Below are positions 1-6,771 of a DNA stretch of 10,066 bases, piece by piece. Origin of the DNA: an uncultured Collinsella sp. (lineage in GTDB: Bacteria; Actinomycetota; Coriobacteriia; Coriobacteriales; Coriobacteriaceae). The stretch is from assembly GCA_900555815.1 (NCBI GenBank), contig USMR01000018.1, positions 1 to 10,066 of the forward strand, written 5' to 3'. The number at the start of each line of letters is the position of its first letter. Positions within the stretch are counted from its first letter, which is position 1. The notes beneath the pieces are model-generated. The model was given only the letters and a program-made list of their open reading frames with translations. It searched no databases and was not told the origin of the DNA. Both the position numbers and the translations under genes were made by a program.

Positions 1-196
1 GCTCATAGTACTCTGCGCCGGAGGCCTTGTCGGCCTCTTCCGGCAGAGCAAACAGGCCTGCGCCCTCAATGCCCTTATCGGTGAACATGGCTACCTTTTT
101 TGCGCCGCGCGCCTTGATGATGGCGGTGATATTGTCCATAGCGTTCTCGCCGCCGTAAACTGCGTGCGGCATTTTAAGATTGTACTGGGTCAGCAT
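1..196 (-). CDS. Iron-containing alcohol dehydrogenase, N-terminal fragment
   Basis: The first 65 codons of a protein that continues past the left edge. The start is ATG at 196, nine bases after a perfect AGGAGG at 206-211. The visible protein begins MLTQYNLKMPHAVYGGENAM and continues with a lysine- and glycine-rich stretch ending in VAMFTDKGIEGAG. This is the usual opening of group III iron-dependent alcohol dehydrogenases: a short beta strand, a 'P..v.yG.ga' segment, then the first strand of the NAD(P)-binding half with its 'vTDkgi...Gl' turn. Family members reduce or oxidise small aldehydes and alcohols (butanol, 1,3-propanediol, lactaldehyde, 4-hydroxybutyrate) with NAD(P)H and a metal held by one Asp and three His. 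Those residues lie outside the window, so neither activity nor substrate can be judged. It lies 63 bases after the sialidase-like gene on the same strand, probably in the same operon, which suggests a role in handling an aldehyde or alcohol intermediate of sugar-acid breakdown. Confidence 0.85.
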   Translation of the reverse strand, partial: MLTQYNLKMPHAVYGGENAMDNITAIIKARGAKKVAMFTDKGIEGAGLFALPEEADKASGAEYYE

Positions 197-259
197 ACTG
201 ATCAACCTCCTGAATGATGTTCTGATCTATAAAAAGGATGAAACTCTCGAAAAGCTTTT

Positions 260-1420
260 TCAGCGGCTCTGCGCTGCGGTGGGGTTATACAGACCCACGG
301 TCTCCCGCTTTGCGCCCAGCACGTCCTGCTCCGAGAAGCGGACATACTTGATGCCCTGCCGGGTGCGGGCAGCGTAGGCCAGATGCAGCATGCCGTCCCG
401 TCCCTGCATCAGGTAGGGGTACTCGTACTGCTTGTTGTTGGTCTTGTTCTCATCGCCCATGTAGCCCTCGCCGCGCTCCATCCAGCGGATGATGGGGAAG
501 GTCAGGCCGCCGTCCTCCGAAAGCGCCACCGCCACCGGGCAGCGCAGGCCGGGCCATGCAGCCTTGCCGGGCACGGGGTTGGGGGTGCAGGTGGGGTTAT
601 AGGCAATGGCGATGCGGCCGCTCTGCAGCTTGACCGCGCTGATGCTGGAGTTGTTATTGGGCAGCGGGGTGGGTGCAGGCACCGTCCAAGTCTCGCCCCA
701 GTCAAAGGACTCGCTGCGGTGGATGCGGTAGGCCTCGCGGTTGCGCATAAAGGCCACCAGATGCCCCGGTTCCAGCTCGATGACATTGGCGTGGACGTGG
801 CCGTTGCTGCCGGGCATCATGACCATGCGCCAAGTCTTGCCCTCATCGTCCGAGATGCGGAAGGCGGTGGGGTCGCCGGACAGACCCTCGGCAGAGTCGG
901 TGCACAGCCAGTTGGCAAAGATCCAGCGGCCGTTGGACAGCACCTGAATGGGCTGGCGGCAGAAGGTGCCTTCCTCCGGGAACACGGTGGTGTAGTCGCC
1001 CCATGTTTTGCCGCCGTCGGTGCTCTTCTGGCAGCGCACCACAGCGGTGAACTGCATATTGTCCTTACCCTCTACGCGGTCCAGCTGGGCGGTGTACATC
1101 GCCCACACGGCGTTGTCCGGGCCGTAGAACAGCGAGGGGTTCTGCTCGCTGCGGGTGGGGTCGCCGGAGATATTCACCGGCTCCAGCCACTTGGTACCGT
1201 CATGCGGCAGCACCGAGCAGATGATGTGCACATCTGCGCTGCCCTCATAAGTACCGGCGAACCAGCAGCAGAGCAGGTCACCGTTGGGCAGCTCCACCAT
1301 GGCAGGTGCGTGGGCGGTGGGCCAGCCGCCGGTGGGCAGCAGGGCTTCCAGTGTGCCCATCTCCTCGTTCTCGTACACGGTGCCGTCCCAGGTCAGGCCG
1401 GGCAGTTTTGCATAGGTCAT
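260..1420 (-). CDS. Sialidase family (BNR/Asp-box repeat) protein, cytosolic
   Basis: A 386-residue six-bladed beta-propeller protein of the sialidase superfamily (BNR_2-like). Four Asp boxes of the form S-x-D-x-G-x-T-W/F are visible at residues 133-140, 190-197, 238-245 and 301-308. The N-terminal region (about 36-112) has the 'HAPAMVELPNGDLLCCWFAG', 'SEQNPSLFYGPDN' and 'WAMYTAQ' elements seen in proteins annotated as exo-alpha-sialidase or sialidase-like. There is no signal peptide or membrane segment, so it should be cytosolic. I see no clear N-terminal F/Y-R-I-P motif of classical GH33 sialidases, so sialic acid release is not established and another glycoside or uronide substrate is possible. 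The start at 1420 is chosen over an in-frame upstream ATG at 1537 because an AGAAGGAGA ribosome binding site precedes it and the longer form would overlap the kinase gene. It lies 64 bases after the kinase gene and before the alcohol dehydrogenase, which suggests one catabolic operon. The fold is certain, the specificity is not. Confidence 0.85.
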   Translation of the reverse strand: MTYAKLPGLTWDGTVYENEEMGTLEALLPTGGWPTAHAPAMVELPNGDLLCCWFAGTYEGSADVHIICSVLPHDGTKWLEPVNISGDPTRSEQNPSLFYGPDNAVWAMYTAQLDRVEGKDNMQFTAVVRCQKSTDGGKTWGDYTTVFPEEGTFCRQPIQVLSNGRWIFANWLCTDSAEGLSGDPTAFRISDDEGKTWRMVMMPGSNGHVHANVIELEPGHLVAFMRNREAYRIHRSESFDWGETWTVPAPTPLPNNNSSISAVKLQSGRIAIAYNPTCTPNPVPGKAAWPGLRCPVAVALSEDGGLTFPIIRWMERGEGYMGDENKTNNKQYEYPYLMQGRDGMLHLAYAARTRQGIKYVRFSEQDVLGAKRETVGLYNPTAAQSR

Positions 1421-1484
1421 GGTCGTTCTCCTTCTGTTACATTTATCTTCTGTTCCAGCCGCAAAGGGCTGTCTGCTTCTGTTC

Positions 1485-3113
1485 TCAATGCTTTGCAATG
1501 CGGTCTGCCAGCTCCACCAGCAGATCCTCCTGCCCAAAGCCGCCGGACTTGGTAATGACGTAGCGGGTGCGCCCCTGATAGGTGAACCGCGCCAGCACGA
1601 TGCCGCTTTCCAGTTCGCACACCGGTTCCAGCTCCCGTGCGCCCACGCTGTTCATACATTGCAGCAGGGTGTCGCCGCCGGTGAGCAGCAGCGTACCCAG
1701 ATGTTCGCTGCCGAACAGCGCCCCGAACATCTGCCCGACGCTGCCGGAAATGCCCACCCGCATGCCGTCCAAGTCAATGCCCCGGGCGGCGGCGTAATCG
1801 GCGGTAAGCTGGTTGCCCCCGGCGTCATTGGTTTCAATAATGCAGCGGGGGTTTGCTGCCAGCATGGCTTCAATTTCAGCCAGCGCAGCCTTGCCGTCGG
1901 CGCTTGCCCAGTAGCCGGGCTCGAGGTTGTGCCGGGGGGTCAGCCGCAGGCGGGCAATGCCTGCCTTTTCGGCGGTGTCCATCTGCCGCAGGGTGATGGG
2001 GTTCACGCTGCCGCAGAGCACCAGCAGCCGGGGGTCCAGCTGCGGGGGCTCGACCACGCTGCCGTCCGAAAGCCCCAGCAGCTCCGGCAGAAAGGCGGCA
2101 AAGCCTGCACAGCCTGCCAGCACCGGGGGTGTTCCATTCTGGAACAGCTGCCGCCCGGCGGTTTCCAGATCTGCGGCGGTTGCAGCGTCATACACCAGAA
2201 TGCCGGTCTTGTCCGCTGCCGTCTCACCGGGGCGCAGGTTCTGTGCGGGGATCTCAGTCTGCAAATGGATCAGCTTTGTCACCTCGGCACAGCGCACCGG
2301 CTCGAAGGGGTCGATGCCGAAGGGGCTTTCGTTCACCGGCACGCCTTTGATGTAATGGACGCCCTTTTCGGTGGTGCGTCCGATCTGCGGGAAGGCCGGC
2401 AGAAAGGGTAAATTGCGTGCGCCGCTTGCCTTGAGCAGGGCGGCAAGCTCTGCGCCGATGTTGCCGCGCAGGGCAGAATCCGTCTTTTTATAGATGCAGC
2501 CCACGCCGTTTTCCACCGCGCTGCGGGTCAGCCTTGCAACTGCCTCGGCAGCCTTTGCGGCGGCGCCGCCCGAATACCCGAGCGACTTGACCTCGTCCGA
2601 GACGACCATCGCGCCGTTCTCGTAGCCGCGCAGCATCGTCGGCGGCACCTGCGTGTCACCAACCAAAACACTCGAAGCAGCACCGGCGGTCACATAGAAT
2701 GCCTGCACGATGCCCGAACGCGGCTTGAACTCCACATCCGAGCAATAGCCCACGACGTCGCCCGATTCCGTGCGCACGTCCATACCGACCCAGATGATGC
2801 AATCGTCCAGGTTGATGTCGAGGCGCTTGGCGGCGGCGGCATCGTACGTGTCCTTGACGTCATCGACCGCAATGGCGCCCTCGTAGACACCAATGGCGTC
2901 GAGCGCTACGAATCGGTCGGGACGCTCGATCATGCCCGCGATATCGGACTGGCGGACCATAAAGCCGACCACGCGCGTACCGCCCGGGGTAAAGACCGGA
3001 AAGTGAATCTTTCCGAGCTTTTTAGGGCTGCGCGGCGTGCCGTCCTTTTTGGTGCGCTTGTCCTCGGTAGGCTTGCGATAGATCTTGGCGCCGACAAAAT
3101 CCCCGGCGCGCAT
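1485..3113 (-). CDS. Chimeric ORF: PRC-barrel protein (N-terminal third) joined in frame to four-carbon acid sugar kinase (DUF1537, C-terminal two thirds)
   Basis: One 542-codon reading frame made of two unrelated parts. Residues 1-~183 are a PRC-barrel protein: a first barrel at about 3-80 and a second at about 108-145 (SGDVVGYCSDVEF then a 'G.v.afyv' strand). Its start ATG shares one base with the stop of the YtxH-like gene (TAATG), so the two were translationally coupled. Residues ~193-542 are a DUF1537 kinase, which phosphorylates threonate/erythronate-type acids with ATP. It carries 'YKKTDSALRGNIGAEL' (208-223), 'ISGSVGQMFG', 'LTGGDT' and the C-terminal glycine-rich 'TKSGGFGQEDL'. The kinase lacks its usual first 60-80 residues, including the conserved 'ADD.TGA' substrate-site motif, so as written it should be inactive. 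The PRC protein lacks its own C-terminus. Codon use changes at the joint: Val GTC to GTG, Ser TCG to AGC, Leu CTC/CTG to CTG. The best reading is two truncated genes from different organisms fused by misassembly. Confidence 0.75.
   Translation of the reverse strand: MRAGDFVGAKIYRKPTEDKRTKKDGTPRSPKKLGKIHFPVFTPGGTRVVGFMVRQSDIAGMIERPDRFVALDAIGVYEGAIAVDDVKDTYDAAAAKRLDINLDDCIIWVGMDVRTESGDVVGYCSDVEFKPRSGIVQAFYVTAGAASSVLVGDTQVPPTMLRGYENGAMVVSDEVKSLGYSGGAAAKAAEAVARLTRSAVENGVGCIYKKTDSALRGNIGAELAALLKASGARNLPFLPAFPQIGRTTEKGVHYIKGVPVNESPFGIDPFEPVRCAEVTKLIHLQTEIPAQNLRPGETAADKTGILVYDAATAADLETAGRQLFQNGTPPVLAGCAGFAAFLPELLGLSDGSVVEPPQLDPRLLVLCGSVNPITLRQMDTAEKAGIARLRLTPRHNLEPGYWASADGKAALAEIEAMLAANPRCIIETNDAGGNQLTADYAAARGIDLDGMRVGISGSVGQMFGALFGSEHLGTLLLTGGDTLLQCMNSVGARELEPVCELESGIVLARFTYQGRTRYVITKSGGFGQEDLLVELADRIAKH
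2538..2570 (-). other. Chimeric junction between two genomes
   Basis: This is the Ala/Lys/Glu-rich stretch (encoding GGAAAKAAEA and neighbouring residues 182-192) where the reading frame passes from a PRC-barrel protein to a DUF1537 kinase. GCC/GCA/AAG/GAG-rich sequence of this kind occurs in many genomes. It could have served as a short shared word on which an assembler joined contigs from two species. Everything right of it uses coriobacterial-looking codons and everything left of it uses clostridial-looking codons. The exact base cannot be fixed from one sequence. Confidence 0.65.
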
Positions 3114-3502
3114 TATGCCTCGGTCGAGGGCTCCGCAGCCTCGGTATCAGCCTCGACGGCGTTCTCGACCACGACGTCGGCGGCAGGCGTCACGTTGCCG
3201 CCCGAAATGGCGTCGTTGAGCTGCTCGCGCAGCTGGTCCATGCGCTCGCGGGCCAGGTCGACCTTGGCGCGCAGGTCGTCGGTCTTGGCGTCGACCATCG
3301 GGCCAAAGTCATTCACCGCAGCACGGGCCTCCTCGGCGCTGTGCTCGTAGGTGTCGCGCATATTGTCCCAGGCGTCGTTGGCGATATCGGCAGCCATGGC
3401 GCGGGTCTCGGCGCCCGAGCGCGGGGCCAGAGCAACGCCGACAATAGCGCCGGCAGCGGCACCAAAAAGTGCGCCGGAGACAAAGCTGAAAGTCTTACCC
3501 AT
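3113..3502 (-). CDS. YtxH domain-containing membrane-anchored protein
   Basis: A 129-residue small envelope protein. Residues 4-26 form one glycine/alanine-rich membrane segment with GxxxG spacing (SGALFGAAAGAIVGVALAP). It is followed by the 'APRSGAETR' turn that marks YtxH proteins, then a charged helical or coiled-coil region (about 35-100) and an acidic tail. YtxH proteins are linked to general stress and cell-envelope responses, but no biochemical activity is known. The start at 3502 (MGKTFSF) is preferred over an ATG two codons upstream (3508) because the latter lies only about four bases from the AGGAG at 3512-3516. A farther upstream ATG would add an unrelated basic sequence. The stop TAA shares one base with the ATG of the following PRC-barrel gene, so the two are translationally coupled. 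YtxH plus PRC-barrel is a plausible stress-adaptation pair, but this is inferred from adjacency. Confidence 0.85.
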   Translation of the reverse strand: MGKTFSFVSGALFGAAAGAIVGVALAPRSGAETRAMAADIANDAWDNMRDTYEHSAEEARAAVNDFGPMVDAKTDDLRAKVDLARERMDQLREQLNDAISGGNVTPAADVVVENAVEADTEAAEPSTEA

Positions 3503-3508
3503 GATCAT

Positions 3509-3559
3509 TCCTCTCCTGCGGGCACGTCGGTGCCCACAGTTTGAATGCTGTCCATTATA
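3509..3559 (-). promoter_or_regulatory. Promoter -10 and 5' leader hairpin of the YtxH/PRC operon
   Basis: On the minus strand a perfect TATAAT lies at 3554-3559, which would start transcription near 3547. No good -35 is visible at 16-18 bases, so an activator or another sigma factor may help. The leader has a perfect 6-bp stem with a 4-base loop at 3520-3535 (GGGCAC-CGAC-GTGCCC). It ends just before the AGGAGAGG ribosome binding site at 3509-3516, close enough to influence translation. Confidence 0.5.
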
Positions 3560-3638
3560 CCCGCAGCGTATCACTTGCCGCTCCGCTCATCTGCGTACGG
3601 CAAAGGCGCAGGTACGTGATGGTGATAACCGCGTAGGC

Positions 3639-4472
3639 CTACTCCTGAGGCATAGCCGGCATGGCCACCGTGGCACCCGGGTCCTCGCCGGCGCCGTCCA
3701 CGAGCGGCAGGCCGCCCTCATGCGCAGGCCCTGCCGGAACCGTCGCCGCACCGCCAAAGACGGCAGCGGAGGCCTCGTGGTTCTCGGCAACCGCGCCCTC
3801 GGTATCAATCGCCACCTGGGGCTCGTCGTCAAAGTTGGGGACACCCTGGGGCTCGGTGGGAACAGGCTCGGCGGTCGCATCGGCAACGGACTCGGCGTCG
3901 GCCGGCACATCGCCCTCGTCAGCGCCCTCGTCCTCGACAGCATCTTCGCCGTTCGCAGCGGCGACGGCCTCGTGAGGATCCTTGCCCTCGGCCTCGGCGC
4001 GCATGCCCAGCACCAGGTTGCGCAGGCCCGCGACCGTGCCTTCCACGTCGGGGGCAGGCTGGTCGGCGTGCAGGTACGCCCAGTCCATCATAAAGGTGGC
4101 CGAAGACAGCGCACCGATGGCCAGCGCGTCGTCGGGGCACGAAAGCTCAACCTCAAAGACGCGCTCGTCGTGCTCGCCTACGCGCGTGCGGCCGCACGAG
4201 ATGCTGCCGGCAAGCCCGGTCTCGTTCATGAGCTCGACCGTCACATGCTCCAGCAGATGGCAAAGCTCGGTCTGGCCCATGCAGTCCTGGAACTCGCGGC
4301 CAGAATCGCCCAGGCACAGGTGCTTGGCAATCGCCGGCACCAGGTAATACACGCGCGCCGTAGCCTCGATATCCTCCGAGGTCATGAGCGGCATGCCGGG
4401 GTTCACCAGCACGTGCGCGCAGATCTTGTCCTCGCTGACGGTGACCTTAAGGATGTTGAACAGGCCTGCCAT
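3639..4472 (-). CDS. Uncharacterised protein resembling the cyanophycin synthetase N-terminal domain, with acidic low-complexity tail
   Basis: A 277-residue soluble protein of two parts. Residues 1-~160 are globular. Around 68-110 the pattern 'TELCHLLEHVTVEL', then GRTR (94-97) and 'VFEVEL', closely recalls the N-terminal domain of cyanophycin synthetases, which have an 'EHVALELQ...GRTR...VFEYE' run. Within it sits H72-L-L-E75-H76, an HxxEH pattern. In cyanophycin synthetases this domain has been reported to hold a hydrolytic site that makes primers, so a metal hydrolase activity is possible here but unproven. No ATP-grasp or ligase domain follows. Residues ~160-277 are an Ala/Glu/Asp/Pro-rich tail that looks disordered. 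No signal peptide or membrane helix is seen. The start at 4472 has a GGGGAG ribosome binding site. It lies 24 bases after the CorC-like gene on the same strand, so the two are probably co-transcribed. The relation is my pattern recognition, not a search result. Confidence 0.75.
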   Translation of the reverse strand: MAGLFNILKVTVSEDKICAHVLVNPGMPLMTSEDIEATARVYYLVPAIAKHLCLGDSGREFQDCMGQTELCHLLEHVTVELMNETGLAGSISCGRTRVGEHDERVFEVELSCPDDALAIGALSSATFMMDWAYLHADQPAPDVEGTVAGLRNLVLGMRAEAEGKDPHEAVAAANGEDAVEDEGADEGDVPADAESVADATAEPVPTEPQGVPNFDDEPQVAIDTEGAVAENHEASAAVFGGAATVPAGPAHEGGLPLVDGAGEDPGATVAMPAMPQE

Positions 4473-4496
4473 AACTCTCCCCTACTCTTCCTTGTC

Positions 4497-5870
4497 CTAC
4501 TCGTCGCCGTCGTGCGGATTCGCGGAACCCGCACCCGACGTCGTCGGCTCGTCTACCGAAGACTCGGAATCCTTCTTATCGGTTTCGGCCGGAGCGATCA
4601 CGCGAATGAGCGAGATGCGCTGGCCACGCATCGACTGCACTTTAAACTTGTACCCCGCGACCTCAAACACCTCTCCGATGTCGGGCACCGAGTCACAAAG
4701 CTCCAAGATCCAGCCGGCGATGGTCTCATAATCATCGCTTTCCTCGAGCGGCCAACCAAGCTCAATCGCGTCATCGCACGAAAAACGCCCATCAACGAGC
4801 CACTCGCGGCGCGAAAGGCGCGTGAGATACTTGTTGTCGGGGTCGAACTCGTCCTCGATCTCGCCGACGATCTCCTCGACGATATCCTCGATGGTGATAA
4901 TGCCGGCCGTGCCGCCGTACTCGTCCACGACCACCACGATCTGGTCGTGCGAGGTCTGCATCTCGGACAGTAGCGGCAGGATGTCCTTGGTGTCGGGCAC
5001 AAAGGTGGCGTCGCGCAAAAAGCCGGCGATGGGCTGGTCACCCTTGCCGTCGAGCGCGGGTTGGATCAGGTCCTTGATATGCGCAATGCCGGCGACGTTG
5101 TCGGGATCCTCGTGATAGACGGGGATGCGGCTGAAGCCGGTCTGGCGCATGGTGGACAGCACGTCGGCGACCGTCTCGTCGTCCTCGCACATGGTGGTGT
5201 CCACGCGCGGCACCATGACCTCGCGGGCAACGGTGTCGCCCAGGTCGAAGATCTCGTGGATCATGCGCTTTTCCTCGTCGAGCAGGTCGTCCTGCTCCGA
5301 GACCATGTACTTGATCTCTTCTTCCGAGACGTTCTGACGGTCGTCGGCACTCTTGATGCGCAGGATGCGGGCCAGGCCATCGGAGCAAGCGCCGGTCAGC
5401 CACACGAGCGGACGAGCGATCTTTTGGAAAAACGACAACGGCCCCACGACCTGCTTGGACACGCCTTCGGCGTTGGCCAGGCCGATGCGCTTGGGCACAA
5501 GCTCGCCGATCACGATGGACACGAAGGCGACCGCGACGGTGATGATGACCGGCGCCAGGCCGCGCGCGATGGCGGAGAGCGGCGCGATGCCAAAGCTCAT
5601 GAGCCACGTGGCGAGCGGGTCGGACAGACTCGTCGAGGCGACGGCGGACGAGGCGAAGCCCACGAGCGTGATGGCGACCTGGATGGTGGCGAGCAGCTGG
5701 TCGGAGTCGGCAGCCAGCTTAATGGCACGCTCGGCGCGCTTGTCGCCTTCCTCGGCCTCGTGCTCCAACACGGCGCGCTTGGCCGTGGTGAGCGCCATCT
5801 CGGACATAGAGAAGTAGCCGTTGATGAGGGTCAAAACGAGGGTGGTGATAAGGGAGATGGTTATGTCCAT
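4497..5870 (-). CDS. Hemolysin C/CorC family protein (CNNM-CBS-CorC_HlyC transporter-associated)
   Basis: A 457-residue membrane protein with the full family layout. A CNNM/DUF21 domain with about four hydrophobic segments spans residues 1-~175: 5-25 with the 'NGYFSMSEMAL' motif, 58-80, 105-123 followed by 'GELVPKRIGL', and 145-165. A CBS pair spans about 215-335 (REVMVPRVD, FSRIPVYHED, DEYGGTAGIITIEDIVEEIVGEI). The C-terminal CorC/HlyC PAD-like domain spans about 350-426 and ends in 'GQRISLIRV'. A short acidic, Ser/Thr-rich tail follows. Members are linked to Mg2+/Co2+ efflux or resistance at the cytoplasmic membrane, with CBS domains sensing nucleotide-Mg. The old name 'hemolysin' does not imply a toxin. 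The ribosome binding site is unusual: the only GGAGG (5886-5890) is 15 bases from the ATG and can pair with CTCC beside the start. It is followed at 24 bases by the cyanophycin-synthetase-N-like gene, probably one transcript. Confidence 0.93.
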   Translation of the reverse strand: MDITISLITTLVLTLINGYFSMSEMALTTAKRAVLEHEAEEGDKRAERAIKLAADSDQLLATIQVAITLVGFASSAVASTSLSDPLATWLMSFGIAPLSAIARGLAPVIITVAVAFVSIVIGELVPKRIGLANAEGVSKQVVGPLSFFQKIARPLVWLTGACSDGLARILRIKSADDRQNVSEEEIKYMVSEQDDLLDEEKRMIHEIFDLGDTVAREVMVPRVDTTMCEDDETVADVLSTMRQTGFSRIPVYHEDPDNVAGIAHIKDLIQPALDGKGDQPIAGFLRDATFVPDTKDILPLLSEMQTSHDQIVVVVDEYGGTAGIITIEDIVEEIVGEIEDEFDPDNKYLTRLSRREWLVDGRFSCDDAIELGWPLEESDDYETIAGWILELCDSVPDIGEVFEVAGYKFKVQSMRGQRISLIRVIAPAETDKKDSESSVDEPTTSGAGSANPHDGDE

Positions 5871-5872
5871 CG

Positions 5873-5890
5873 GGAGTTTCTCGAACCTCC
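5873..5890 (-). promoter_or_regulatory. Leader hairpin holding the CorC-like gene's ribosome binding site
   Basis: On the minus strand GGAG (5887-5890) pairs with CTCC (5873-5876), and two further A-T pairs flank a CGAG loop, with one mismatch. The hairpin contains the only Shine-Dalgarno-like GGAGG and ends two bases before the ATG at 5870. Folding would hide the ribosome binding site, or alternatively shorten the effective 15-base spacing. This is a structural reading only. Confidence 0.35.
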
Positions 5891-5980
5891 AAGATTCGGG
5901 ACGTCAGGTTAAAACGTTGATGGCGGATACGGCAATTGCACCGGCGCCCAAACGAGAACGCGGGCGCGCAGGCATGGTCG

Positions 5981-6664
5981 CTAGATTACGAAGAGGATCA
6001 CCGCCATGAACTGGAAGATGCTGCCGGCGAGTACCCACAGGTGAAACACGCTGTGAAGATAGCGCACGTTTTTGGCGATATAGAACGGCACGCCCGCGGT
6101 GTAGCACACGCCGCCGACGGCGAGCAGGGCAAGTGCCACGGGGTTGAGCAGCGCCACAAGTTCGGGCAGCTTAAAGACAACGAGCCAGCCCATCAGCAGA
6201 TAGACCAGGCCGCTTACCCAATGCGGCTGGCGCTCGCGTAGGAAGCACTCGAGGGCGATGCCGATGATGGCGATGGCCCATACGGCAAAGAACAGCACAG
6301 CGCCGCCGTCGTTTGCGAGCGTGATGAGGCAAAACGGCGTATAGCTGCCGGCTATGAGCAGGTAGATGCAGCTGTGGTCGATGATGCGAAACACGCGCTT
6401 GGCGCGCGCGGGCTGAATCGCGTGGTAGAGCGTGGAGGCTAGGTATTCGAGGATAATGCTGACGCCATAGACAATCGCCGCGGCCATGTGGGCCGGGCCT
6501 CCGCCGCGCAGGGCAGCGAATACGATCAGGAGCACCAGGCCCGCGATACCCAGCAGGCAGCCGACACCATGGGTGACGGAGTTCATGATCTCCTCACCCA
6601 CCGTGTAGTGTGGAACGGCCGCGGTCTTGGGTCGCGGCTTAGAACTGTCGCTCGAATCGGACAT
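5981..6664 (-). CDS. Hemolysin III / PAQR family seven-helix membrane protein
   Basis: A 227-residue integral membrane protein with about seven hydrophobic segments after a charged N-terminal 20 residues. The family signatures are in order: 'EEIMNSVTHGVG' (24-35), 'STLYH' with His81, 'DHSCIYLLIAGSYTP' (96-110) and 'HSVFHLW' with His204 and His208. These match the Ser/Asp/His set that binds zinc in PAQR (adiponectin-receptor-like) proteins, whose human relatives have hydrolase or ceramidase-like activity. The bacterial substrate is unknown, and the name hemolysin III comes from one Bacillus cereus homologue. Length is typical. The start at 6664 is chosen because the in-frame ATG six codons upstream (6682) overlaps the GGAGG at 6676-6680 that serves as ribosome binding site. 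The gene is transcribed toward the CorC-like gene with a 110-base gap and is divergent from the alpha/beta hydrolase. Confidence 0.92.
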   Translation of the reverse strand: MSDSSDSSKPRPKTAAVPHYTVGEEIMNSVTHGVGCLLGIAGLVLLIVFAALRGGGPAHMAAAIVYGVSIILEYLASTLYHAIQPARAKRVFRIIDHSCIYLLIAGSYTPFCLITLANDGGAVLFFAVWAIAIIGIALECFLRERQPHWVSGLVYLLMGWLVVFKLPELVALLNPVALALLAVGGVCYTAGVPFYIAKNVRYLHSVFHLWVLAGSIFQFMAVILFVI

Positions 6665-6699
6665 GCCGGTTACATCCTCCAACGTAAAGAGTTCTCAAC

Positions 6700-6729
6700 A
6701 CTATATCAAAGCGTCTAGGTACGTGCGAA
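6700..6729 (-). promoter_or_regulatory. Candidate promoter of the hemolysin III gene
   Basis: On the minus strand TATAGT (6700-6705) could be the -10, and TTCGCA (6724-6729), 18 bases upstream, a moderate -35 with four of six consensus bases. Transcription would begin near 6693, leaving a leader of about 28 bases before the ATG at 6664. A near-palindrome at 6723-6737 covers the -35, so repression is possible. Confidence 0.4.
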
Positions 6730-6737
6730 ATTTGCAC
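6723..6737. promoter_or_regulatory. Operator-like near-palindrome over the hemolysin III -35
   Basis: GTGCGAAATTTGCAC is symmetrical at six of seven base pairs around the A at 6730. It coincides with the proposed -35 of the leftward hemolysin III promoter. No regulator gene is in the window, so the protein that might bind is unknown. Confidence 0.35.
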
Positions 6738-6771
6738 CATACGTGACCCTTTGTTTACCCATTCTTTGCCT

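Noticed and set aside
260..1420. Virulence-type secreted sialidase
   Set aside because: No signal peptide, no anchoring motif and no clear R-I-P motif. Only the propeller fold is supported.
383..1555. Long plus-strand reading frame opposite the sialidase-like gene
   Set aside because: It is antisense to a protein with four intact Asp boxes, has no recognisable domain and a Gly/His/Val-rich composition typical of the shadow of a high-GC gene, and lacks a good ribosome binding site.
1485..3113. A novel PRC-barrel/kinase fusion enzyme
   Set aside because: The kinase half lacks its N-terminal catalytic/substrate motif, the joint lies in low-complexity sequence, and codon use changes there. An assembly artefact explains this better than a new two-domain enzyme.
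3591..3617. Possible terminator after the CphA-N-like gene
   Set aside because: Only a 5-bp stem (CGTAC/GTACG) with a 13-base loop and no U-tract, too weak to call a terminator.
3351..4973. 540-codon plus-strand frame across three minus-strand genes
   Set aside because: It spans the YtxH, CphA-N-like and CorC genes in antisense, is Arg/His/Leu-rich without domain features, and crosses their intergenic regions. It is a stop-poor shadow of GC-rich DNA.
4497..6664. Hemolysin toxins (CorC/HlyC and hemolysin III names)
   Set aside because: Both are ordinary membrane protein families (CNNM-CBS and PAQR). The toxin-like names are historical and nothing in the sequence suggests a secreted toxin.
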